Assembly (NCBI GenBank): GCA_030446505.1
Contig: JAUJND010000005.1
Location: forward strand, 19,130 to 83,129
DNA length: 64,000 nucleotides
From: Chroococcidiopsidaceae cyanobacterium YX2bin18
Lineage (GTDB): Bacteria > Cyanobacteriota > Cyanobacteriia > Cyanobacteriales > Chroococcidiopsidaceae
Direction: 5' to 3'
This document shows positions 1 to 8,904 of this stretch, one piece after another. Each line of letters opens with the position of its first letter. Within the stretch, counting starts at the first letter, position 1. Position numbers and translations under genes: made by a program. The notes beneath the pieces were generated by a model. It saw nothing but the letters and a program-made list of their open reading frames with translations, ran no database searches and was not told where the DNA came from.

Positions 1-110
1 CTTTCGATCTGAATCCACTCTAGGTCAGGGGTGCAGATACGTAGAAAAGCATCATAATCCTTCTCGCGGAAAGCCCTGTATAATTCTTGGATAACCTCAA
101 GATTCGTCAT
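1..110 (-). CDS. SnoaL/NTF2-like protein, N-terminal part
   Basis: This is the first 36 codons of a gene that runs off the left edge of the window. It begins MTNLEVIQELYRAFREKD and continues into a DAFLRIC..DLEW pattern, the usual N-terminal helix and first strand of the SnoaL-like/NTF2-like fold (a small cone-shaped fold used by many polyketide-cyclase-like and unknown-function proteins). No catalytic residues are visible in this stretch. Its start lies 995 bases downstream of the aldolase start on the same strand, across an 83-base gap with no obvious terminator. The exact function cannot be inferred. Confidence 0.6.
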   Translation of the reverse strand, partial: MTNLEVIQELYRAFREKDYDAFLRICTPDLEWIQIE

Positions 111-193
111 ATATTACCTCAGAGTTAATCCTGTTCCGTGCCTCTTAACTCATTAAGCAGAAAGGTGATTCGCCCATTCGGTGCAGCGAGGTG

Positions 194-1105
194 TTACGCG
201 ATCGCACGTCCATTATGTTCATGCGCTACTAGCCTTGCAGCATAAGGAGTCTCGTGCAAATGGGCTTTACCAACTGAACCAAACAGTTGGAGCTTTTCCA
301 TGATTACCTGCTGCATTGCGGCGATCGCTTCTGCCGCTATCTCCAATAAATCCTTTGGAGTTGCGCCACAGATTTCATCTTTGAGTGCCTGCATATATGC
401 CTGACGCACTTCAGTGTTGACGTTGAATTTACACACACCCAGTTGAATAGATTGAGCAATCATCGCTTCTGGCAAACCTGACGCACCGTGTAGAACTAGG
501 GGAATATCAATCAGGCGGCAGATGCGCTCTAGACGCGCAAAGTCCAACCGAGGCGGACTTTTGTATTCACCGTGAACGTTACCAATTGTCACCGCTAGGG
601 CATCTACTTGAGTCTGAGCCACAAATTCTAATGCTTGATCTGGATCAGTCATTTTGGCTTCCTTCTCAGCGATCGTCAATCCATCTTCTGTGCCGCTAAT
701 TCTGCCAATTTCGGCTTCTACAACTCCTCCATAAGTGTGTGCCAGTTGAGTCATTGAGCGCGTGAATTCCAGATTTTGCTCGTAGGGCATTGGCGAACCG
801 TCAGCCATAATTGAACGCACACCTGCTTGTAGTGATAACCGGATGTCGCGTTCCGAGGTACTGTGGTCTAGATGGACAGCGATCGCAACATTAGCTGACT
901 TCGCTGCTTCCAAGCAAAGCGCAACTAGGGGCAACTTGCCATATTTCACTGCACTAGGGTGTAGTTGCAGCATTACAGGACTACGAGTTACTTCAGCAGC
1001 ATTGACAACTGCTTTAACTCCTTCCAAGTTGTATACATTAAATGCACCGATCGCGTAAGCATTCCGGTGTGCAGTCTCCAAAAGTTCTTGAGTTGAACTC
1101 AACAT
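194..1105 (-). CDS. Class II ketose-bisphosphate aldolase
   Basis: This is a zinc-dependent class II aldolase of the fructose/tagatose-bisphosphate family, which cleaves a ketose bisphosphate to DHAP and an aldehyde phosphate. The start I prefer is the ATG at 1105 (MLSSTQELLETAHRNAYAIG), because the family begins here; the open frame extends 61 codons further upstream, but that stretch shows no family similarity. The protein is 303 residues. Visible motifs are HLDH at residues 78-81 (zinc and catalytic region), AEIGRISGTEDG, GNVHG, LHGASG (phosphate loop) and NVNTE near the C-terminus. The substrate (fructose-1,6- or tagatose-1,6-bisphosphate) cannot be decided by eye. It is downstream of azoR on the same strand, about 190 bases away. 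Confidence 0.9.
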   Translation of the reverse strand: MLSSTQELLETAHRNAYAIGAFNVYNLEGVKAVVNAAEVTRSPVMLQLHPSAVKYGKLPLVALCLEAAKSANVAIAVHLDHSTSERDIRLSLQAGVRSIMADGSPMPYEQNLEFTRSMTQLAHTYGGVVEAEIGRISGTEDGLTIAEKEAKMTDPDQALEFVAQTQVDALAVTIGNVHGEYKSPPRLDFARLERICRLIDIPLVLHGASGLPEAMIAQSIQLGVCKFNVNTEVRQAYMQALKDEICGATPKDLLEIAAEAIAAMQQVIMEKLQLFGSVGKAHLHETPYAARLVAHEHNGRAIA

Positions 1106-1295
1106 TATGACTTCCCCAATCAATCCTAGTGATGCTATTTCATTTTTAGTGATATTGCGGCATAGCTTACTAACGGCAGAGGGTTGGTGAATCTGAGCTT
1201 TATGCTGCATTGTTAGAGCGATCGCACTTCTAACCAAAAAGTAATCTCTTTTAGCGTCGGCGAAGCCATCGCAACATCTCCACTTCAACTACTGC

Positions 1296-1916
1296 TTACC
1301 AGCTAGTTACAGCTTCCTGAATCGCCGTATCAACCTCAGCCAAAGACTGCTCAACAGCCTTATCACCACCACTTAGGTTATCGGCGTGCATAAACGTAAT
1401 ATCCGTAATCCCAACTAAGCCAAAAATAGCACGCAAAAAAGGCTCCTGAAAGTCATAGCCAGCCGCAGGAGTTCCCTGTCTATAACTACCGCCGCTAGCT
1501 GTAACAATTAGCATTTTTTTACCCTTAACTAAGCCTTGATAGCCTTGCTCGTTCACAGCAAAAGTGCGGTTGACTCGAACAATTTGGTCAATGTACGCCT
1601 TCAAGGTAGACGGCACGCTAAAGTTGTACATTGGAACACCGAAGACATAGCGATCTGCCGCTATAAACTCATCTACTAACTCATCTGAGAGTTTAATTGC
1701 CTCATTTAGTTCCGGTGTGCGTGCTTCTGGTGGACTAAAGCTAGCAGCAATCCACGGTTCATCTACATGAGGAACTGGGTTGTGACCTAAATCTCGGTAA
1801 GTGAGTGTATCTTCAGGATGGGCAGTCTTCCAAGCTGTGATGAACTTATGCGAGAGCTTGCGTGAATAGGAGCGTTCACCACGGGGACTGGAATCTATAT
1901 GGAGAATATGCGCCAT
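1296..1916 (-). CDS. azoR: FMN-dependent NADH-azoreductase
   Basis: A 206-residue flavodoxin-fold quinone/azo reductase. It reduces quinones and azo compounds with NADH using bound FMN, probably to protect against electrophilic quinones. The N-terminus MAHILHIDSSPRGERSYS carries the phosphate-binding loop, and the middle has PMYNFSVPSTLKAYID, the signature of the AzoR family, followed by TASGGSY. Length is normal for the family. The upstream 178 bases to parA (divergent) hold both promoters, but I cannot place -10/-35 boxes with confidence. Confidence 0.9.
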   Translation of the reverse strand: MAHILHIDSSPRGERSYSRKLSHKFITAWKTAHPEDTLTYRDLGHNPVPHVDEPWIAASFSPPEARTPELNEAIKLSDELVDEFIAADRYVFGVPMYNFSVPSTLKAYIDQIVRVNRTFAVNEQGYQGLVKGKKMLIVTASGGSYRQGTPAAGYDFQEPFLRAIFGLVGITDITFMHADNLSGGDKAVEQSLAEVDTAIQEAVTSW

Positions 1917-2094
1917 GAATTAATGATCCTTAAAAGCTATCATTTGACAGCGTAAGCCGAGTAAATTTACCATTAATCCGTCTTTTGGCGTGTTTATAAA
2001 AAGAATAAATTGACTCACATCTCTTATCTAAATACAGCCAAGAGCGCTAAACAATCAGCTTTCTCAAATATCACGTCATTAGAGGCATTAAAGA

Positions 2095-3021
2095 ATGGGA
2101 TATGTTATTGCAACTGCAAATATGAAAGGTGGCGTTGGTAAAACGACCTTAAGCGTTAACTTAGCTACTTCGTTAGCTAAAGATCATGGCAAGCGGGTTC
2201 TCGTCTTTGACTTAGATACTCAAATCAGTGCCACTCTAAGTTTGATGTCTCCTACTATATTTGCTAAACAAAGAAGAGGAAAACGGACATTGAAAGAATT
2301 AATAACCCAAGTTGTTCAGCCAGAGTATCAGTCAAAAATTAGTGTTTTTGATGCTATTTTCCCCGGTATTTGTAATATTAAAAACCTAGATTTGTTGCCG
2401 GGGGATATAGAATTATATGACGAATTCGTAGTATCTGAAATGCTACATGAAAAAGCGTTCGAGGTAGATAAATTAGATTTTGAAATAGTTTGGAATCGCT
2501 TTGAGAGAACATTGGTTAGTAAAATCTTACAACCAATTCTGGAAAACTACGATTTCATTATTTTAGATTGTGCGCCTGGGTATAATCTTATGACTCGTAG
2601 CGCTCTTGCTGCTAGCAATTTTTATATACTACCTGCTAAATCAGAACCATTATCTATTGTTGGCATTCAACTTTTAGAAAGACGGATTGCCCAATTAAAA
2701 GAAAGTCATGCTTCTGAATGTGAACTTACTATAGAATTACTAGGAATTATATTTACAATGTCAGGAAATTTGCTAACTGGAAGATATTACAAACAAGTTA
2801 TGCAACGGATAAGCGAAGATTTTGATACAGCAAAAATTTTTAAAACTCAAATACCAACTGACGTAAATGTTGCTAAGGCTGTTGATAATTTTATGCCAGT
2901 TGTTATAAATAGTCCTCAATCAGCAGGTGCTAAATCATTTACGCAGTTAACTCAAGAGTTTTTACAAAAGTTAAATGCTGTGGTGGAGACGAAGCAAAAA
3001 ATAAAAGTGCCTGGTACATAA
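2095..3021 (+). CDS. ParA/MinD-family ATPase
   Basis: A 308-residue deviant Walker A ATPase of the ParA family. The N-terminus has the KGGVGKTT motif (residues 11-18), followed by DLDTQISAT (Walker A') and FIILDCAPGYN (Walker B region). Such proteins segregate plasmids or chromosomes, or position cellular machinery. No ParB-like partner is adjacent, so this is an orphan copy and its cargo is unknown. Its codon use is more AT-rich than ileS next door, which could reflect transfer from a plasmid; this is an impression, not a calculation. It is convergent with ileS. Confidence 0.88.
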   Translation: MGYVIATANMKGGVGKTTLSVNLATSLAKDHGKRVLVFDLDTQISATLSLMSPTIFAKQRRGKRTLKELITQVVQPEYQSKISVFDAIFPGICNIKNLDLLPGDIELYDEFVVSEMLHEKAFEVDKLDFEIVWNRFERTLVSKILQPILENYDFIILDCAPGYNLMTRSALAASNFYILPAKSEPLSIVGIQLLERRIAQLKESHASECELTIELLGIIFTMSGNLLTGRYYKQVMQRISEDFDTAKIFKTQIPTDVNVAKAVDNFMPVVINSPQSAGAKSFTQLTQEFLQKLNAVVETKQKIKVPGT

Positions 3022-3033
3022 AATTTGCGGAAC

Positions 3034-3062
3034 TATAAAAACAAAGTCCGCCTGGACGGACT
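3034..3062 (-). terminator. Rho-independent terminator of ileS
   Basis: An inverted repeat AGTCCG (3045-3050) and CGGACT (3057-3062) with a 6-base loop. Read on the minus strand it is followed by TTTGTTTTTATAG, the expected U-rich tail. It lies 70 bases beyond the ileS stop. Confidence 0.75.
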
Positions 3063-3133
3063 GAGGAAAAGTTAAGTTTTTCAAACCTGTGTAGCGCCAT
3101 TTATCTGAGTTCAAGTCTGGTAGGAACGAGAAA

Positions 3134-6100
3134 TTAAAATTCCCCTGCCAAAGCCGGAATACATCTTTCACATAATAAAGGATGCTCATCTGATTCACCC
3201 ACATGAACTGAGTAGTTCCAACAGCGATCGCACTTTTCCCCATCTGCTTTAACAACACCAATTGATAATGCATCTGACTGGTAGCTGTACTTTAATCCTT
3301 CTAGCGCTTTAAGAGAATCTACTAGTTCCACCTGAGAAGCAATAAACAAATATCTCAGTTCATCAACTCCTTGCTAAGCGATTTCGGATTAAAGCCTTGT
3401 AACATCTGACGCACCTGAGAATTTGAGACATAGAGTAACACCTTAGCTTCTAGGGAAGAACCGATAATTTTTTCTGCCCGTGCTTGCTCTAAGACTTTGT
3501 TAACCTCTGTGCGAATTTGGCGTAATTGTTGCCATGATTCAGTTAATTCTTGTTTGTGCCAATCTCCTAACTTTACCCAGCCGGATTCAAATACCGATTT
3601 GTAGGGTGTGGGGTATGGCAGATATTGCCAGATGTCTTCGGCTGTATGACACAGAATTGGGGCGATCGCGCGTGCTAAATTTTCTAAGGCGACAAACAGT
3701 ACTGTCTGACAACTACGACGACGAAATGCATTACTAGCACTGATATACAGGCGATCTTTGGCAATATCTAAATAAAAGTTAGATAGATCCACCACACAAA
3801 AATTCTGTACCATTTGGAAAACTCGGAAGAATTGGAAGCTTTTAAACGCTTCTGTTATTTCTGTAAACACCTCCGTTATCCGGTGCAGCATATAGCGATC
3901 AAGTTCCGGCAGCAGCGAGTATGCCACTAATTCATCTGGGTTAAAGTCGTGCAAATTACCCAGTAAGAAACGAGCCGTATTCCGAATTTTATTCCGCACA
4001 TCCCCCATCTGCTTCAGGATGTTTTTACTGATGGTTACGTCTGAGGAATAATCCACCGATGATACCCACAACCGCAGCACATCGGCTCCGTAAGGCGGCT
4101 CCTCTTTTTGATTTTTGCCCCCCACAATTACAATAGCTGGATCAATAACATTGCCCAAAGATTTACTCATCTTGCGCCCCTGCTCGTCCAGTGTAAAACC
4201 GTGAGTTAATACAGTTTTGTAGGGCGCACAGCCATTTGTTGCCACACTCGTCAACAAACTCGACTGGAACCAGCCGCGATGCTGATCTGAGCCTTCTAAG
4301 TAAATATCAGCTGGATATTGTAATTCCTGCCGCTGCTCTAACACAGCCGCCCAAGATGAGCCAGAGTCAAACCAGACATCCATCGTGTCAGTACCTTTGC
4401 GGTAATTGCCATTGTTACGATATTGTTCTGGCAATAACTCATTAACTGACAGTGAGTACCAAGCGTCTGAGCCTTGTTCAGCAACGATCGCCTGGACATG
4501 AGCAATAGTTTCTGCTGTCATTAGGGGAACGCCTGTTTCTACGTCGTAAAACACCGGAATTGGCACACCCCAGCTGCGCTGACGGGAAATGCACCAATCA
4601 GAACGCTCAGATACCATTGGGGTGATCCGGTTTTCGCCGTATCGCGGAATCCAGTTAACGGATGCGATCGCCCTCAGCGCATCTTCCCTAAATCCCTCCA
4701 CTGAAGCAAACCACTGTTCCGTAGCCCGCAAAATCACAGGTTTCTTAGTCCGCCAGTCGTAGGGATACTTGTGGACATAAGGCTCTTCCTTCAGCAAAGC
4801 TCCAGCTTGTGTAAGCGCATCAATCACCGCCTGATTGCCATCACCCAAGACATTAAACCCCGCAAATTGCCCCGCTTCTTCAGTAAAGTTGCCATTATCA
4901 TCTACAGGCGACAATAGCGGCAAACCGTAGCGCTGACCTACCAAATAGTCATCCTGACCATGACCCGGAGCAGTGTGTACTAGTCCTGTACCCGACTCAG
5001 TAGTGACGTAATCACCGCCAATTACAATTGGACTCTCGCGGTCAAATAAAGGATGCCGATAGGTGGAATGTTCTAAATCCTTACCGAGTACCGTTGCTTT
5101 CACCCTTAGGTTAGTACCTAGCGTGTCCGACAATCGCTCCACTAAATCAGCCGCAACAATTAGGTATTTAGGTGACGAATGAGGAGAGGTTAATTCCTTT
5201 CCCCTTGTCTCCTTGTCTCCTTGTTCCCTTGTCTCCTTGTCTCCCTCTCCCCCAACGTGTACCACCGTATAAGTCAACTCAGGATTCACGGCAACTGCCA
5301 AATTAGCTGGAATTGTCCAGGGTGTTGTTGTCCAGATAGCTACACTCAGATTTGGTAGATATGTCTTGAGCGATGTCACAGCTGTACTAAGACTGGTCAT
5401 CGGAAAAGCAACATAAAGACTACGTGAGGTATGACCTTCAGGGTACTCTAATTCCGCTTCAGCCAAGGCAGTTTTAGAACTGGGACTCCAGTAAACTGGC
5501 TTCAGACCGCGATAGATGTAGCCCTTTAATACCATCTGACCAAACACGCCAATTTGCGCCGCCTCATATTCCGGCTTCATTGTCAAATAAGGATTTTCCC
5601 AGTCGCCCCAAATACCGTAGCGTTTAAAGCTTTGGCGCTGTTCCTCCACCGCCTTAAGAGCAAAATCTCGTGCTTTGTGGCGGAGTCCCAAGGGTGTGAG
5701 TGAGGCGCGATCGCTCTGCTTCATGCCTTGGATAACTTTCAGTTCAATCGGCAAACCATGACAATCCCAACCAGGCACATAACGCACCTTACGCCCTTGC
5801 AGCATTTGGAAACGATTAATAATATCTTTAAGGATTTTATTTAGGGCGTGACCAATGTGCAATGAACCATTAGCGTAGGGTGGACCGTCATGCAAAACAA
5901 ATAACTGTCCCGGATTGTTCTGCGACAGGTGATTGTAAATTTGGTTGTCTGCCCAAAACTTTTGCAGTTCTGGTTCGCGCTTAATAGCGTTTGCCCGCAT
6001 ATCAAACTTGGTCTTGGGCAGATTAACGGTGTCTTTGTAAGCAGCGGGCGCGGAGGTGTCCTCCGCGACTTTAGCTGTGTAAGAAACGGGCGGCAAGGAT

Positions 6101-6138
6101 TCCTGCCCGACATTATCGTAGCTTCCTGGTTCTGTCAT
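3134..6138 (-). CDS. ileS: Isoleucyl-tRNA synthetase (frameshift near C-terminus)
   Basis: Class I aminoacyl-tRNA synthetase charging tRNA-Ile. It has the HIGH signature ([11 protein letters not shown]), the KMSKS signature ([10 protein letters not shown]), the CP1 editing domain and a C-terminal zinc finger (CDRCWN..CERC). The frame is broken near 3350: the first 927 codons end SKELMN-stop, while the next frame continues [14 protein letters not shown], the normal family sequence, to 3134. Loss of one G from a GGG run explains it. Since the zinc finger is perfectly kept and the gene is essential, a sequencing error is likely. Two insertions are unusual: about 26 extra residues after MTEPGSY, and a hydrophilic [15 protein letters not shown] stretch inside CP1, both made of intergenic-type repeat DNA. 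Confidence 0.93.
5195..5257. repeat. Short tandem repeat inside ileS
   Basis: Degenerate tandem units of CCTTGTCT(C) inside the editing-domain coding region of ileS. They encode about 20 hydrophilic residues ([13 protein letters not shown]). The same unit family occurs in intergenic DNA at 50217-50393. Confidence 0.8.
6049..6109. repeat. Palindromic insertions in the ileS 5' coding region
   Basis: A perfect 8-base inverted repeat CGCGGAGG-TGT-CCTCCGCG (6049-6067) is followed by a weaker one with arms CGGGC/GCCCG (6087-6109). Both lie in frame within the first 45 codons of ileS, in a segment absent from usual IleS N-termini. They resemble dispersed GC-rich palindromes of cyanobacterial intergenic DNA. 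Confidence 0.65.
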
Positions 6139-6286
6139 CCAATGCCGAAAATTATAAAGTTATGTTCTGAAAAAGTGTTTCCATGATTATCTCTCGAAAC
6201 ACTTTACTGCTTGCAACTATTATGAGTGAGAATCCCTTAGCTATTCAACCTAGAAACTCAATCAAATTAAATTTAATTTGCTACTG

Positions 6287-7135
6287 TCAACTAGGTGAAG
6301 GATTTTCTGGTGTTTCTGGTTCTGGTGGTGAAGCTTCTATATGCTTTTCTTCAGCGTCGCGGATAGCAGCTTCTACAATTTCTGGCTCTGGTGGGTGAGG
6401 TCGCATCGGTTCAGCAACGGTATCTTCATCTCCTTTAGCCAAAGTAGTTTCGACGGCTAAGGCGATCGCTTCTTCTTCAGTCAATGCTGGCTCAATTACA
6501 TCATCTAACTCTGAAACCACATCAGGAGTAATTGGAGTAGCTGCTCCAATTTGGGTATCTAATTTACTAGCTTCTGGCGGATTGGCTTGAGTTATTTCTG
6601 AGCCGCTCTCGGTTGCCGCTGTAGCAGGGATATCTGCTGGTTGTGGTATAGGACTAGGACTACGGTTGTCAATAATCTGAACCCTTGAGCTAATGTCATT
6701 CGTTTGAGATGCTGGGGAGGTTGGCGTAGCAGCACTTAGATTTTGCTGAAGCCGATCTTTGGCAGCAGTAGCGCTGCCACCAACGCGCTTGCCGATTTGA
6801 GAAATCTTATTAAAAAAGGGCAAATTAGACACTTTTGCTGTAATATTCTTCACCTCCTCAGTGCTGGGTAGTGGCTGAGAAGATTGTAGGGTTTGCCGCC
6901 GTAACGAAAGTGTTTGCCCCACTGACCAACCTAATAAAGCAACACCAGCTACTTGACCCAGCAAAAGACTTCCAGTAATGCGTCCAGCACACACCCACAA
7001 GACTAAGGCATAAAATAGCCCCACTCCACTCCAGATAAAGTCATTTTTCCGGTGTACTTCTGGGAAAAAGAAAGCCGCGATGTAAAGGGCTAAGCTACCA
7101 AGACCGACCGCCAACGCCAAGACATATGCCAGCAT
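6287..7135 (-). CDS. Ycf66-family protein with acidic tail
   Basis: A 282-residue protein whose first 85 residues match the Ycf66 family: a hydrophobic start MLAYVLALAVGLGSLALYIA, a second and third membrane segment, then GWSVGQTLSLRRQ. The remaining 200 residues are low-complexity, rich in Ala, Pro, Glu and Thr, and probably disordered (…PEPEIVEAAIRDAEEKH). Ycf66 occurs in cyanobacteria and some plastids and has no settled function. The tail is far longer than the conserved domain and varies between species. The gap of 213 bases to gnd (divergent) carries both promoters. Confidence 0.85.
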   Translation of the reverse strand: MLAYVLALAVGLGSLALYIAAFFFPEVHRKNDFIWSGVGLFYALVLWVCAGRITGSLLLGQVAGVALLGWSVGQTLSLRRQTLQSSQPLPSTEEVKNITAKVSNLPFFNKISQIGKRVGGSATAAKDRLQQNLSAATPTSPASQTNDISSRVQIIDNRSPSPIPQPADIPATAATESGSEITQANPPEASKLDTQIGAATPITPDVVSELDDVIEPALTEEEAIALAVETTLAKGDEDTVAEPMRPHPPEPEIVEAAIRDAEEKHIEASPPEPETPENPSPS

Positions 7136-7348
7136 CTTGTGGGTACTCCTTACTGTGTGATAAGACTAGATATTTCAATTTTGCAATCTTATTGTTGAGT
7201 TAGATACAAACCAAAATTAATTAGCTGTTTACAACTGACAGATGTACTCCAACAGACCGACTCTTAATCTCTTTTTTACAGAAGACTTAGGAGATCGGGC
7301 TACCCTGAAGGGGCGACCCTTCCTTAAGTGCATTGAGGATTAGAATTT

Positions 7349-8818
7349 ATGACACAGAGCTTTGGTTTGATTGGTTTAGCAGTCATGGGTGAGAACTTGG
7401 CGCTAAATATTGAGCGTAATGGTTTTCCAATCACAGTTTACAATCGTACCCCGGAAAAAACAGAAGCCTTCATGGTTCAGCGGGCGCACGGTAAGCAAGT
7501 GAAAGCCGCCTATTCTATTCAAGACTTTGTTGCTTCCCTAGAGCGACCCCGCAAAATCATGATTATGGTGAAAGCTGGTGCGCCAGTTGATGCGGTGATC
7601 GCTCAGCTTACGCCACTCCTAGAACCTGGTGACATCATTATTGACGGTGGTAATTCTTTCCATGAAGATACTGCCCGTCGCACCCGCGAATTAACGGCAA
7701 AGGATTTAAATTTCGTCGGTATGGGCGTGAGTGGTGGCGAAGAAGGGGCATTGAATGGACCTAGCCTCATGCCTGGAGGAACAAAAGCTGCCTACGAGAA
7801 CCTAGAGCCAATTCTGACCAAAATTGCGGCTCAGGTGGACGATGGACCCTGCGTTACATATGTTGGTCCTGGTGGTGCAGGCCACTTCGTCAAAATGGTT
7901 CACAACGGCATTGAGTATGGCGATATGCAGTTGATTGCCGAAGCCTACGATCTGCTCAAAAATGCCTTGGGGCTTGATCATACTCAGTTACATCAAGTTT
8001 TTGCCGAGTGGAATACCACTGAAGAACTTGATTCCTATTTGATTGAAATTACTGCCGATATTTTTAACTACATCGACCCGGATACTAGTCTTCCTCTGGT
8101 AGATGTAATTCTTGATGCAGCAGGACAAAAGGGAACGGGACGTTGGACAGTAGCAGCTGCTTTTGATTTGGCTGTACCAATTCCGACAATGACTGCGGCA
8201 GTTAATGCCCGTGTTGTGTCCTTCTACAAGCAAGAGCGCGTGGCAGCCTCTAAAATTCTCACAGGTCCTACCGGGAAATATGAGGGCGATTCCCTGCGGG
8301 ATAGCTCCGCTTCACGCACTGCTTTTATTAATAAAATCCGCGATGCGCTCTATTGCTCCAAAATCTGCTCCTACGCTCAAGGTATGGCGCTTTTGAGTGC
8401 CGCATCCAAAGCGTATCATTACGATCTCAATTTGAGTGAATGTGCGCGAATTTGGAAAGGCGGTTGCATTATCCGCGCTAGGTTCCTAGATAAGATTAAA
8501 GATGCCTTCAACCAAGATCCTCAGCTGCCGAATCTTCTCATAGCACCTGAATTTAAGCAGTCGATATTGGATAAGCAGACCGCTTGGCGCGAGGTGATAG
8601 CAGAGGCGGCAAAGCTAGGTATTCCGATTCCAGCTTTTAGTACCTCTTTAGCTTACTTTGACAGCTACCGCCGCGAACAACTGCCCCAAAACCTTACTCA
8701 AGCCCAGCGTGACTACTTCGGCGCTCACACCTACGAACGCACTGACAAACCTGGTGTCTTCCACACTGAATGGACACCAGCTGCTGAAGACTCGCTCCAA
8801 ACAGGTTCAACAGATTAG
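7349..8818 (+). CDS. gnd: 6-phosphogluconate dehydrogenase, decarboxylating
   Basis: Oxidative pentose phosphate pathway enzyme: 6-phosphogluconate + NADP+ to ribulose-5-phosphate + CO2 + NADPH, in the cytosol. In cyanobacteria this pathway supplies NADPH in the dark. The 489-residue length is typical. The NADP-binding Rossmann loop is FGLIGLAVMGENLALN (residues 5-20), and the substrate-binding signature is GVSGGEEGALNGPSLMPGG. The start ATG matches the family N-terminus exactly. Octamer repeats follow the stop. Confidence 0.97.
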   Translation: MTQSFGLIGLAVMGENLALNIERNGFPITVYNRTPEKTEAFMVQRAHGKQVKAAYSIQDFVASLERPRKIMIMVKAGAPVDAVIAQLTPLLEPGDIIIDGGNSFHEDTARRTRELTAKDLNFVGMGVSGGEEGALNGPSLMPGGTKAAYENLEPILTKIAAQVDDGPCVTYVGPGGAGHFVKMVHNGIEYGDMQLIAEAYDLLKNALGLDHTQLHQVFAEWNTTEELDSYLIEITADIFNYIDPDTSLPLVDVILDAAGQKGTGRWTVAAAFDLAVPIPTMTAAVNARVVSFYKQERVAASKILTGPTGKYEGDSLRDSSASRTAFINKIRDALYCSKICSYAQGMALLSAASKAYHYDLNLSECARIWKGGCIIRARFLDKIKDAFNQDPQLPNLLIAPEFKQSILDKQTAWREVIAEAAKLGIPIPAFSTSLAYFDSYRREQLPQNLTQAQRDYFGAHTYERTDKPGVFHTEWTPAAEDSLQTGSTD

Positions 8819-8857
8819 AAATTAGGGGCTAGGGGTGAGGAGACAGAATATTTAATT

Positions 8858-8899
8858 CCCCCCTGCTCCCCTGCTCCCCTGCTCCCCTGCTCCCCTGCT
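8858..8899. repeat. Octamer tandem repeat CCCCTGCT
   Basis: About five copies of the 8-base unit CCCCTGCT sit between the convergent gnd and pilT stop codons. This is the short tandem repeat type common in cyanobacterial intergenic regions. No protein is encoded. Confidence 0.9.
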
Positions 8900-8904
8900 T
8901 GTCC

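Noticed and set aside
1106..1288. 61-codon N-terminal extension of the aldolase
   Set aside because: The family begins at the ATG at 1105; the extension has no similarity and odd composition.
2971..3273. 100-residue minus-strand open frame
   Set aside because: It overlaps the ends of parA and ileS in another frame and crosses the terminator hairpin.
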